From positions 118,284 through 182,283 of the forward strand of contig NMRB01000646.1 of the NCBI GenBank assembly GCA_002633025.1: DNA of 64,000 nucleotides, read 5' to 3'. Shown in pieces: positions 33,401 to 43,679 of this stretch (position 1 is its first letter; every line of letters begins with the position of its first letter). The position numbers were made by a program, and so were the translations under genes. This DNA is from Notospermus geniculatus (taxonomy: Eukaryota > Nemertea > Pilidiophora > Heteronemertea > Lineidae). The notes beneath the pieces are model-generated. The model ran no database searches. It saw nothing but the letters and a program-made list of their open reading frames with translations, and was not told where the DNA came from.

Positions 33401-34950
33401 TGACGTTGCCGTCGTACCAAACGACGAGGTCGACTGTGCCAAACGTGTACGACACATCATCGATACCGCCATGGCTGAAAGAAAATAAATCTGAATGAAG
33501 CAGCAGTCAGCTTATTGCCAAAAGATGGCAGTAAAGATGTAGCGAACCAATGCAAAAGGAAATTCTCTTGATTGGTGCTCAGTCAACCATGAATGGGTCC
33601 GCTGGAAATAAAAGTGGAAAATAAGAAGTGTGAAATAATGTATTGGCATTTTGCGCGATTTTTTCAATTTCTCAAAATTGGGGTAAAAGTTTTGCCCATT
33701 TTGAGAAATATCGCCCGAAAAATCCAGACAAATGTCATGTCATTTTAAGAAAATTTCTCAAAATGGGAAAAAATTCTATCCCAATTTGAGAAATTGAAAA
33801 ATTCGCCTGAAAGTGCAAAATTTCCGGCTTCTTATTTTCCACTTTTATTTCTTACTCCCTTTCTTATGTCGTATCGGACTTATTAGAAATCGAATTGGAA
33901 TTCAGCGTCACCTGTATCCTGCTCCAGCCCCTACCTGTCAGCCGCTATGATATCTGGTTTCCAGATATCATTGTCAGTTAACACAATTCTTTTCACGCCG
34001 TTGTAATCATCTGGATCCCAAGAAATATATTCGTCATGCCAATACTAAAAAAGAGAGATTATAGAAAATAACCATACATGTACTTTCTATAACCATAACG
34101 TAGATTATATTTTGTGGTTATCGCGAGACAACCCAGAGTATTAACTGAAGAAAAAGAAGCCTACAATAGGAGCAGTCAGCCGCGCATATTGCTAACAGAT
34201 GGCAGCACAGTCTTAGCGGACCAAATGTACAGGAAATCTATTATGATCGCTGCTCGATCGATAATGACTGGGTCCGCTAGATGCATTCAATTGGGCCCTA
34301 GTGACACCTAGTGGTCAACTCGCTGACAGCTCCTATTCTGTCTGCAGTTTGTCAAGAATGTCATACATCCCGATAAGGTTTTTTTGGCAGAGGTGTTCCT
34401 GTACTACTGGTATGCTGTGTACTTACCAGGTCAAAGTACGCTGCCATCGAAATGCGTTGGTCTTCATCGCTCTAAAAAAATAATGATTTTTTTTGATAAC
34501 GCTCTGTTATTGAAAACCGTACCAAAATGCTGCTAGAGATTCCGGAACTACTCATTCCGGTCATTGAACAGACTTTATCGTCCAACATTTATTTTATTCC
34601 TCCAGTCATTTCATGGAAATTTGGTCATGTAATCACCCATCGAATGCCGGTGATTGCATGAATATTACATGGGTCACGGTGTGAATTTTTAGCTCGCTCC
34701 TCTTCATCAGTTTGTGTGCAGAGCGAGTCGCGAGACCAAAACCGCGATGCATGTATCGGAGGATGGTTCGTCATAGTAATTTAGGCAACGACATAATCAC
34801 TAACCAGTTCGACAAGGCTTCTTGGATAAAAGCTGATGTTGATGTACATTGGGAGCGAGGAGTTCTTGATTGGTCTCACTCTCTTCTCATAATTCGGTAT
34901 AGACGACATCTTTTGGACGACCTCGGCCTCCGGAGCGCTTGCACCAGTGG
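30478..34950 (-). CDS. Channel gene D: diverged Cys-loop subunit, first exon not found
   Basis: Exons in coding order on the minus strand: 34805-34950, 34427-34471, 33935-34044, 32921-33474 and 30478-31088. Sizes and phases match A and B, and the frame is open. A phase-1 signal-peptide exon should lie above 34950 but was not recognised. Landmarks are SDEDQRISMAAYFDL, WKPDIIAADS, Cys-loop CNLDMTYFPYDTQQC, pore GEKVSMGVTILLAFSVFQ with Glu at -1' (cation type), and M4 starting ILDRFFMIIYFLI. The M3-M4 loop is longer and different from A and B. Loop B reads FESR and loop C has no paired cysteines. It is the most diverged of the four and convergent with C. Confidence 0.88.
31295..32554. mobile_element. 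1.26 kb inverted-repeat element rich in TCTCAA/TTGAGA
   Basis: CACACAGAAAAATATTCATC at the left pairs with GATGAATATTTTTCTGTGTG at the right. Arms of about 230 bp contain many TTGAGATA, TCTCAAGCTGAGAT and CTTGAGACA motifs that pair within and between arms. The core includes repeated AACCCAACAGTTGGGTTG-type motifs near 31955-32015. It sits in the intron between exons 5 and 6 of gene D. No transposase was seen. Confidence 0.7.
33500..33604. repeat. Partial copy of the GTCAGC...TTGACC element
   Basis: CAGTCAGCTTATTGCCAAAA, GATGGCAG and ATTGGTGCTCAGTCAACCAT relate it to 19935-20100 and 34166-34336. It abuts the next MITE and lies in intron 4 of gene D. Confidence 0.55.
33605..33860. mobile_element. 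MITE related to 24494-24753, left end truncated
   Basis: GAAATAAAAGTGGAAAATAA at the left pairs with TTATTTTCCACTTTTATTTC, and the right end continues to ACTCCCT. TTTTGAGAAATATCGCCCG is shared with the copy upstream of gene C. Confidence 0.88.
34166..34336. mobile_element. Full-length element of the AGGAGC...GTCAGC family
   Basis: ATAGGAGCAGTCAGC at the left is inverted as GCTGACAGCTCCTAT at the right. The interior shares CTAGTGACACCTAGTGGTCA and GGGTCCGCTAG with the other copies. It sits in the intron between exons 3 and 4 of gene D. Confidence 0.75.
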
Positions 34951-35124
34951 CTGCAAATATCAAAAGACGTCAAAAACACTGCTGGGAGAACCAAAATTTT
35001 TAAAAGGTTTACTCTAATTTCCTTTTTAATAACGAGCACATCTGAGTGCGAGAGATTCTTCGAAACCTAGTTAGTAAAGTTTACCAAACCTTCTCGTATT
35101 ATCAGAAAGATTCTACGAAGTGAG

Positions 35125-35430
35125 GTTGATTAAAGTCCCACAGTATGTATGAGGTGACTCTTTCTCCCTCCCCACCTTGATAAGACTGGTGTCCTGTCCA
35201 ACCTAGCTAGCCAGTGGCAACACCGAGGCTGGGCTGATACTATATCAAAACAAAAATGGCCGCCATACTTTTATCACTTGAGAAGTTCAACGTGCTATTA
35301 TAGCGTGACTACCCTTCATCAGGTAAGGTAACATGCTTCAACTCATTCTTTTATGTGTAGCAACATTCTCCCTGCCTGATTGGTAACTTAGACCATTCAA
35401 ATAGATAGATTTGAACAGTCTTTCGAGCAT
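35125..35430. repeat. Dispersed repeat, inverted copy of 10225-10520
   Basis: Reverse-complement match to the repeat downstream of gene A, including TCACTTGAGAAGTTCAACGT and ATGTGTAGCAACA. It lies upstream of gene D, where its first exon would be expected. Confidence 0.6.
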
Positions 35431-36289
35431 GAATAGACGACGTTGCCTAAAGGTCAAAGGTTACGTCGGCTGTCGCAAGATACAAAACCTACTAACGCAT
35501 ACTCTCCGGCTTTAATAGCTTCTTTTATCAAATCAGACATTCCTTTGATTGGGTCGACAGAAAAAAATCTTTGAGATTAAGTAGTGAGGTTTGTTTTGAA
35601 TGAACAACAGGGACAATGCTTTTTCGTCTCACTAAGACATAGACTGGGTCATATGAATAAAGACTAGTAAATGCTTTTACTTCAGATTTGTACAGCATTG
35701 CCAAGTGCATTTGTATTGCAAAATTCAAGTAAAAGCATTTACTGGTTATTGTTCATGTGACTCTGAAAGCTCAATGAAGAATTCGCCTCATTATCAATGA
35801 TTTATCAGTTCAGTTTGTCATTCAGAATGATACGACTGAAATGCTATGTTCCAGTAATTTCCATCCTTATCATTTGCAATGCATCATGTTCACGTATCTC
35901 TCATTATTGGTATTTCACCGGATATTGGAGAAGTTTTGCCCATTATTGTTTTTGACAATCCCTCCACACTTGTTAATTTGCTTGTGAATTGTTTGTTTTA
36001 TAATGCATTAAACTTTATCCAAGGTTTTTCTCATGAAGTTGACTTATTAAAAACTTTTCCACTGCACTGAAAAGTACCTGTGTGTGTATAAAACTTAAAT
36101 ATTTTTAAATGACTTCATCAATTTGTTGATAAAAAGCAAGAAGTCAACCTCCAGAATTCACGAATTTTCGACCCCAACCGGGGTCTTTTTCAAGTGGATC
36201 TTTACAATCTGAAACTCTAGAAAAGACTGAGGAATAGCCTGAGGAATAGCCTGAATAGCCATCAATTTGTTGAGAATCCTATTCAGAAG

Positions 36290-36560
36290 AACTTTATTTA
36301 TTTATTTATTCATTGCTATTATGTTTTTATTTTATTATTGTATTTTTTAAATTTACATGTATATATATATTTTTATTCATTTATTTTTATTTTTATTCCA
36401 TTTTTTATTTCATTTTTTAGTTCGTTTTTTATCTTATTTTTTATTTTATTTATTTTTTAATTTTTTATTTTATTTTTTATTTTAACTTTTATTTTACATT
36501 TTTGTTCTATGTTTTATTTTGTTGTTGTTTTCTATTTTTATTTTATTTTATTTTTTCAAA
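36290..36560. repeat. AT-rich TTTTATT tract
   Basis: About 270 bp of imperfect TTTTATTTTATT repeats between gene D and the kinase genes. The rest of 35431-37234 shows no recognisable feature. Confidence 0.9.
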
Positions 36561-37234
36561 AATTTTTCTAATTATGCTTTGATGTGATTAGTATTTTATT
36601 GAAGAAAACGCTAATTTTTCAAGCGCATCGAAACCAATAACAGGAATTCTAGAGTTAAATATATTTTGTGGAATTTTTAACTTCCAACTAGTGCGGCATG
36701 AATATTTCTGCCCTTTAAATGGATTTTAAATAATTTTTAAATGATTTTTTCGTAATTGTAAGTCTGGCGTAATTGAAGTAAAATTGGTGTAGCACTATAA
36801 TCAGCTGTGGTGAGGTTTATTCTTGGGATAATCCTACCAGCCACACCTGATCTGTTTTCCCTTTTCAAATTGCTTGATATTAAATCCTTCACCACGATGA
36901 TTGTTTTTATTGCTAGATGTAGAAATTATTATTGACGATTACGAGAAGGGAAATGCTGCGCTCGTTAACTTTTTCCGCTTCATTTCACATCCCATCAACA
37001 AGCCAACAAATTATTTGTAGAAAACATTATTGATTGACCAATACTAGGTCAATGAACGATTCGCGTTCATTGCTGTAAGTCAGGCAACACTTTCTTATTT
37101 ATATTTTTGTCATGCTTGAAGTAGGCCTACGAACGCGCTTAATTATTTGAGAAAAAATAGCGGGGGTTCAGCAAGAGACTCCCGAATTGAACTAGACTGG
37201 TTCCCGTATTTGCCGCCCCACTCCCGAGGCACTA

Positions 37235-37481
37235 AAGGCCTATGTACACTATCAACATTTCAGGACACATGTCGGGATACATGTCCGACACACCGTGTTG
37301 CTGGAAAAGTTGACAGTGTGTACAGAGCAAAAATATTGGCAACATGTGTCCCAACACTGTGTCGCAACATGTGTCCCGACATGTGTCTAGTGTATACAGG
37401 GACAAAATTTCTGTGTCCATCTGTGTCGGACACATGTGTCGCGACATGTGTCCTGAAATGTTGATAGTGTACATAGGCCTT
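37235..37481. mobile_element. MITE with AAGGCCTATGTACACTATC ends
   Basis: AAGGCCTATGTACACTATCA and TGATAGTGTACATAGGCCTT-type ends are inverted, with arms of about 60 bp. The core repeats GACACATGT and its variants at least eight times. The frames across it are repeat artefacts. Confidence 0.88.
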
Positions 37482-37839
37482 AATGGCCGTCCCAAACGAT
37501 TGATTGCTCTTTTATTGAATGACACGACCAATCAACGCGTTTTCCCGCTGCTTTCGGCCGATCACGTGACGATTAATGGACGACAGGCGCTACCGATCTC
37601 AGAAAAGTCCAACCAGTGCGATAGGAACCATTCTATTCTACATATACAGACGGCTATCTCACATATCAAACCTAAAATATGAGTAGGACATAACCAAAAA
37701 TAGATAAAGACCGCCTTTATCTATTTTTGAATGACCTATTTCCCATAAGTTCATGTAGGCCTACACGTATAGAGCACTCGGAAAATGAGGTCGCGCGCCA
37801 TTATTGCACCATTCATTCGCAACGCACTGTCCCATTTAA

Positions 37840-37889
37840 TATATCAGCGTGTGGACTTGCAAGGCATTTCTCAGGTTCGTTCGACGAGA
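37840..37889 (+). other. Putative 5' noncoding exon, kinase copy 1
   Basis: GTTCGTTCGACGAGA followed by GTAAGT is matched in copy 2 (GTTCATTCGACGAGG, then GTAAGT at 42819). Acceptor-like TTCCACAG stands just before the ATG at 38333. The transcription start is not visible. Confidence 0.4.
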
Positions 37890-38332
37890 GTAAGTAGGCT
37901 ATCACAATGTATCGTCCATTTTTAAGATGGGGCTTGTTCAATTTCCCCCTCATCTGTTTGGTTTTTCAACAGATAGGTCTGACACTTTGCCAGAATGTAG
38001 TTTGTTATCGTTTGGATGTTTTCCACTGCACTGACAAATCCTTCCGATAGTTGCATCGCCACTCGAAAGATGGCTCCGCTGTCAACTAAGATTGGTGCGC
38101 GTTCAGTTATTTTGATTCACGCGCGGGAAAGTTTTGGTTTAAATGACCTGGGAACGAGCTTGCGGAAGGTTCGGCCTTTCCGCCATGTTTTAGCACTGTG
38201 AAAGCAAGGTGTGTACAGCGAACGCTCGCTTCTTATCTACCGTTTAACTTTTATGAGCTCTAGGAGGAGGGTGGTTTCAGTTCGAATTGTATCTATTGAT
38301 GACATGAAAAATTTACATGTTCCACAGACATC

Positions 38333-41300
38333 ATGGCGACCTCTCCTTGCTCAGAAGTTGAGGATGTGCGGTTATTAGATGTTGATGTTGATCACGAAGA
38401 CTTAGAAAAAGGTGTCTACCAGGTCTTAGCAGAATTGCGTAGCAGTTGGAAGAAGGAAGACATTAAAAGAAAGGTAAGTATCGTCATGTTAAGTCACTAA
38501 AATGGAGCCGTTGTGCGATGATTGGAGATGGGTTCTTCTTTCCGCCGTAGGATGGCGCAACTGGATGACACGTCTTTTTGGTCCAATCACATCACGTTTC
38601 CAGCTTTTACATGTATGACACATGTAATATGAACTTTTATGATAATTTATGCCTGGTGCAGGAGAGGTTAGGATTGCCGCTTGGTTCGTTTTCATTCGCG
38701 CAGAAAAATTTCCGCTACTTCAACCTCGTCCCCAGGGCTTATTGTCTGCAGTAAATAGGTCTCCGACGGAGGAGGGAGACCTGGGAACGAGGTTGACGGC
38801 GTTACTTTATCTGTTTTACTTCCCCGTCGCTAGTGATGCCTGCGTCAAAAGTTGTGAAACAGTCGCCGTGTTCGTATTTTATTTTCCCTAAAACACAATC
38901 AGTTACCCATCCCGATTGCGTACGCCCCCTAACCACCGGTAATATTCCTTCCAGTACATTGATCAAAACAGTGCCCATGCAAATCGCACTTTTGTGTGCT
39001 ACGTCACAGACGATTACGATGACGCAGCGGTTTTCCGCGTAAAAACCGATCGTTTCCAGCAGTTTGTCGACAGAGACATTTCCTTAAAGAGTTTTTTACT
39101 CTTCAACGAAATCGGCGTGGCACCAAAGCTGCTTTGTCGTCTGAAAAACGGCCTCTGTTGCGAATATATCAAGGGGAAGACATTTTCAAAGGACCACCCA
39201 GAAAAGTTGAAGGATGTTTCTATAGCAAAGTAAGATTTGTGCCAGTTTGATGTCTTTGTTCTTTGATGCGCTTCGATTCCTTTTTGTAAGCTTTTCTCTC
39301 GTTTTCAAAGTTAGCCAGTAATACTGAATACTTTTCTTTTCTCAGAAATGTGGCTAAAGAACTGGCCAAGATTCATGCCAAAGAGACGACCAGACTTGCG
39401 GCAGAAAAGTACGAAATGACGAAGGAAAACGCTCCTTGGAAAATCTTCAACATTCTTATAGACGGTTGGTCTGCGTCCTATACTGACAAGGAATGTCAAG
39501 AAGCGTAAGCATTGATGTGACCGTGATACAAATACGTCATCAACGTCGTCGTCGTTATTTAAAATTATAAATTGTCTTGTGGTCGCGTCGTCATCTTCAT
39601 CAAGTTCGACCAATGATCACCTTGGAAGATTTTCCCATAAACACCAATCGTTTACCCTGTCCACTCTGCCCAGCGTTTAATTCCATGCCACTGGACGGTG
39701 GAATTGTTGGCGGAAAAATTGAAATATCACCAAAAGACGGCGCTGATGACGCCTGCGCAATCACGAGCCGCGATTGACAGTTCAGTGAGCGACCATAGCC
39801 TACGCGACGCCACAATGATCATCCGTCGCTATGGCCCCAAAGTGGCGATGAAAGCGGATCACTGATTGGCTAGCTAGTTTGGGGTCAGTTCTAACACGAA
39901 GTAGTGACGCCTATTGGTCATCTTCTGAGAATCGTGTGAATGGAAGCAGTTTCTGAGCGCGGGGAAAACGGGGAGCGGTTCGACTCAAACTTCCCACATT
40001 TCAGATTTCTCCACGTTTTGTTGACGTCACTGCGGTGTACGGTAGCAGTGAAAACGTTCATGTTGTTCCGTATTCTCGTCAGATCATGCAACTTTCTTTT
40101 ACAGATTAGACAATCATGAATTTCCCACAAAAGAAGAGTACCTCTCCGAAAAGACAGAAATGGAGAAAGTCATTAATGACCTTGACCTTCCATTCGGGTT
40201 CTGCCACAACGACAGTGGTTTCGGAAATGTGATTTTCATCGAAGAAAAGGGTTGGTTCGCATTTTTATGGTACCTCGGGTCCAGCTTTTAATTCCATGCC
40301 ACATACATGCAGTTATACTACGCTAAAAAAACGTTAGCATTGTTGGCGGGAAATTGAATTCTCTACAAAAGACGGCGCTGATGACGCCTGATTGGTAGTT
40401 GAGCCGACGCCGCCGTATAGGATATAGGCCTATCTTTATTGGCTGAAACACGTAGATCATCTGCCGCTTTATGGCCCCCCAAAGTGGTCCTCAAAGAAGA
40501 TCTCTGATTCGTTAGCTAGTTTGCGCCAATTCTAACACGCACACTGATGACGCCTATTGGTCATATTCTATGAATCCCGTGATCTGAAGCAGTTCGTCGT
40601 AGCGCGAACGGTGATATGGGAAACGGTTCGAAACTGATTGTATTCCTCAAGATGCTACTCCGTTTCGTGTGGTATAATGATATCGTTTCAATTTGTGGTA
40701 TGCGCAATGGTGTTTGGGGTGGGGGTCCAAATTTGACGTTGGACGTCGTATGAGTAGACATGAGAATGCGTCTCAGCTAAGGTCACGTGATTCCATTCAT
40801 GACCAGAAACCTTTTTTCAGACCGTGTTGTCCTGATTGACTACGATGTATGCGGCTATAATTATTATCTACTCGATTTGGCCCATTACACCGTCGGCGCA
40901 TCCCTCGGCTACCCCAAGTCGACGCCAACAGACGAGATGCCTTCGCTCTTCCCGCCGGAACAGTTGAGAGACATCTGCCGGGCATATCTTGAAACACTAC
41001 GGCGTGTTGATTCATGGGATCGTGACGTCATGGATGAAGATGTTGAACGTCTTTATGTCCAGTTGGTGAAAACATCTTTCGTTAGTATTAATTTGCTTTT
41101 CCTCTTTTGGTAAAAATGAGTAAATGGTAAAAGTGAGTCAATTTGCTATTTCGAACAGAGGGCGTACAACATTTTGGTTCCCGAAGCCGCCACTAGGGCT
41201 AGAAGCCTTGGCTCTGGCTACCACTTTATTGGTGACGTCATTGTAGTCCATCTTTCAGTAAAATTTTATGTTTTATGCCGAAGCCTTCTAGCCCTAGCGG

Positions 41301-41870
41301 TGTTCGGGAACCAACGGGCGCTATAACTTGTCATTGACGACCTCATAAATTATTGTAAGTAGATAAAGTCACCTGATCGGAGAGCCCGCCGCAATGAAAG
41401 TTGGCGCCAATAAATTATTTGATTTTACCGGCGTTTCTTTTCCAGTACTTTATTTTGTACGTCGTGGCAGTCACTGGTCTCCTGGCGGGGTCTCCAAATG
41501 TCGCTTGGCAAATGCGCCAAATTGATCACCTGAGGTAAGGCCCACAATTTGCAAAAGGGTACTACCCTACCTTAAGAAATCCTGGCGGAGAACGCTGCTC
41601 CTGATGTCCCCCTGTGTTGTTTGTCACAGGATTAAGGGTATTGGACTCGATAGAGTCCAATTTGATGCTTATGTATTGTTGGGGGACATCCTAATGGGGC
41701 ATTAGATTCTATTACACCGGCACAAACCTTTGGTCCTACGCCAGACCTCCCCATTTCATTTCCAATCCCGTTCCAGGTCCGGCATCAGACTGTGGAACTG
41801 GTATAAGAGGGAGAAAGAGAGGGTTATATCAATGAAGGTCCCGGATGTCCCTCCCATACGTAACAGCTAG
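38333..41870 (+). CDS. Ethanolamine kinase-like gene, copy 1
   Basis: ATP-dependent phosphorylation of ethanolamine (possibly choline), first step of the cytosolic CDP-ethanolamine route to phosphatidylethanolamine. Seven exons: 38333-38473, 38955-39229, 39346-39504, 40105-40250, 40821-41080, 41446-41534 and 41777-41870. The frame is open, giving 387 residues, close to the family's usual size. Visible landmarks are GVAPKLLCRLKNGLCCEYI, AKELAKIHA, the catalytic-loop motif HNDSGFGNVIF (HND then Asn) and the metal-binding segment LIDYDVCGYNYYLLDL. NGLCCEY and GYNYY resemble ethanolamine more than choline kinases from memory of the families. Exon 4 ends at a weak donor, GTTGGT. No signal peptide or membrane segment. 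A near-identical neighbour follows on the same strand. Confidence 0.88.
38724..38797. mobile_element. Short palindromic element in intron 1, kinase copy 1
   Basis: CAACCTCGTCCCCAGG and CCTGGGAACGAGGTTG are inverted, with GGTCTCC/GGAGACC pairing inside. A decayed version occupies the same place in copy 2 (44044-44143), so the insertion predates the duplication. Confidence 0.75.
41174..41314. mobile_element. Inverted-repeat element in intron 5, kinase copy 1
   Basis: TTGGTTCCCGAAGCCGCCAC and TAGCGGTGTTCGGGAACCAA are inverted, with CTAGGGCTAGAAG pairing inside. Copy 2 lacks it at this place. Confidence 0.8.
41598..41721. repeat. Compact TGATGTCCCCCTG-family repeat
   Basis: CTGATGTCCCCCTGTGTTGT with inverted partner AATGTATTGTTGGGGGACAT, and CTCGATAGAGTCCAA. 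Same family as 19572-19790. It lies in intron 6 of kinase copy 1, just before the last exon. Confidence 0.65.
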
Positions 41871-42310
41871 AGGGGATGGAGTTAGTGTCACTGCACCGGT
41901 GGTGTGATAGAATCTTATGTCGCCTCCTCCAGATGTAATTTGGAACAAGCGCCACGGGAGTGCAACGGCAAAGACGGGAACCAGCTTAGGCCCCTGGTCT
42001 TCCAAGAGTCAAATTATATGTTGCCACTTTATCTGCAAATGTACTGTTGCGCATATCAAAGGGGCAATAATTGCCTTATAATTGGCATTTGCTGACAATC
42101 TACAGGTTGATTTTTGATTTTTGATTTTTTCGAATTTTGATGTAACCACGTGCAGTTGTTGGCCACTGTGTGCCCAATGGTTTGAAAACTTTACGTTTTA
42201 GAAATAACACGAGTTTTGCATTTGTGTTTCGACGGCAAAAAATGCAATATTGCTTCATTACGCAAAGAGGTATGTCGACGCGATGTGATGTACACATCAT
42301 TTATTCGGCA

Positions 42311-42316
42311 AATAAA
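42311..42316 (+). other. Polyadenylation signal, kinase copy 1
   Basis: AATAAA at the end of the 3' flank shared by both kinase copies (GGCAAATAAAACTA). It implies a 3' UTR of about 450 bp. Confidence 0.55.
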
Positions 42317-43679
42317 ACTACTAATTCAAAATTCGTCTTCCTATCAATGGGACTCTCGTCGCGCGGTCATTAGACTGGTACCCGGTCCTAACGATTTTAC
42401 ATCGTTGGTAGGATCATGTACTAGTCTAGGGCGTCATAGCATACCTTGAGGTTTTCTTCTTGTGCAGAAGGCAGAGACTCTTAAAGGCCTGAACCCACTG
42501 TCTCATTTTCACGCCGCGATTACGCGCTGGCCTGTCATTTTCACAGGCAAAAGGCAATAACAAAAAATTTCTGCTATTGAAAAAGTAGCATCAAAGAGCG
42601 ACAGCCCCTGCAAACTTCTTGTCCTATACTTATTATCAAAAACTAAAATAGGACATAACCTATTTGCCATCATAGGCAAGTTCTTGTATACATTGTACAT
42701 ACAGAACACATGGGAAATGAGGTCGCCCGTATTGCACCATTCATTCGCAACGAACTGTCCCATATTTATATCAGCGTGTGGACCTGCAAAAGACATTTCA
42801 GAGGTTCATTCGACGAGGGTAAGTAGTCACAATTTGCATGTATCTCCCATTTAATAGAATAGGGATTGTTCATTCACTCCTACTCTGGATACTTATTTAG
42901 CAGATGGGTCTAACACTTTGCCATATTTGCTAACGTTGTTTCTATTGTTTGCATGTGTTCTCATTCCAAATCGCCGTCCTCCCGATAGTTACATCGCCAC
43001 TCAAACGATGGCTCCACTGTCAGCTAGATTGGTCCGCCTTCACACGCAATGTTTGATTTAGGCGCGTTTCCGAGGGAACGTGTTTTGGTCTAAATGACCT
43101 GGGAACGAGCTTGGGGAAGGTTGGGCCTTTCCGCCATGTTTTTGCTACTGTGAAAGCGAGCTGTTTACGGTGATAGAAATGGTATTTGCGCTTTATCCAT
43201 CAAACCCACTGAGCCACGCTCAGACATGGTTCCCGTCTTTGCCTTACACTCCCGCCATTTTCGTATAACACTTCGGGTCTTTCCGTCATTCTTCGTATTG
43301 CACAATATGAGGATCAAAATGGGCAAAAATTGCCAATCGTTCTTCTACCCATCATGTCAAAAGCACATGACACTATTTTGGGCCCCATATTGTGCAATAA
43401 TATTGATCGTGTATATCTGGGCCTTCAGTTGAGAATGCACTCCCGCGGCGCTCATTCCGCAACGAAGGAGCGCCGCGGGAGATGGGGCGAATAGTGTATT
43501 ACCCCTAGCGGTGAGATTTGGAACCAATCTGATAATTCTACCCCTAAGTAATTATTTTGACTGTTGTCCATCATCGCTAGACTTTCATGAGAGGAGAGGG
43601 TAGTTTTCAGTTTGAACTCTATTTATTGATGACATCAAAAATTTCCATTTTACACAGATAAGGTGGTTGGCACATCATC

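Larger units (their letters stand above)
37740..42380 (+). repeat. Tandem duplication, unit 1 (ethanolamine kinase copy 1)
   Basis: This block aligns with 42640-48610 through the 5' flank (ATTGCACCATTCATTCGCAA), all seven coding exons, introns and the 3' flank (GTAACCACGTGCAGTTG, AAAATTCGTCTTCCT). Unit 2 is longer, mainly through insertions. Confidence 0.85.

Noticed and set aside
35528-35728. First exon of gene D
   Set aside because: The frame has no signal-peptide character and no phase-1 donor, unlike exon 1 of A, B and C.
37147-37682. Overlapping frames on both strands of 99-112 codons
   Set aside because: They arise from the ACATGTGTC-rich MITE.
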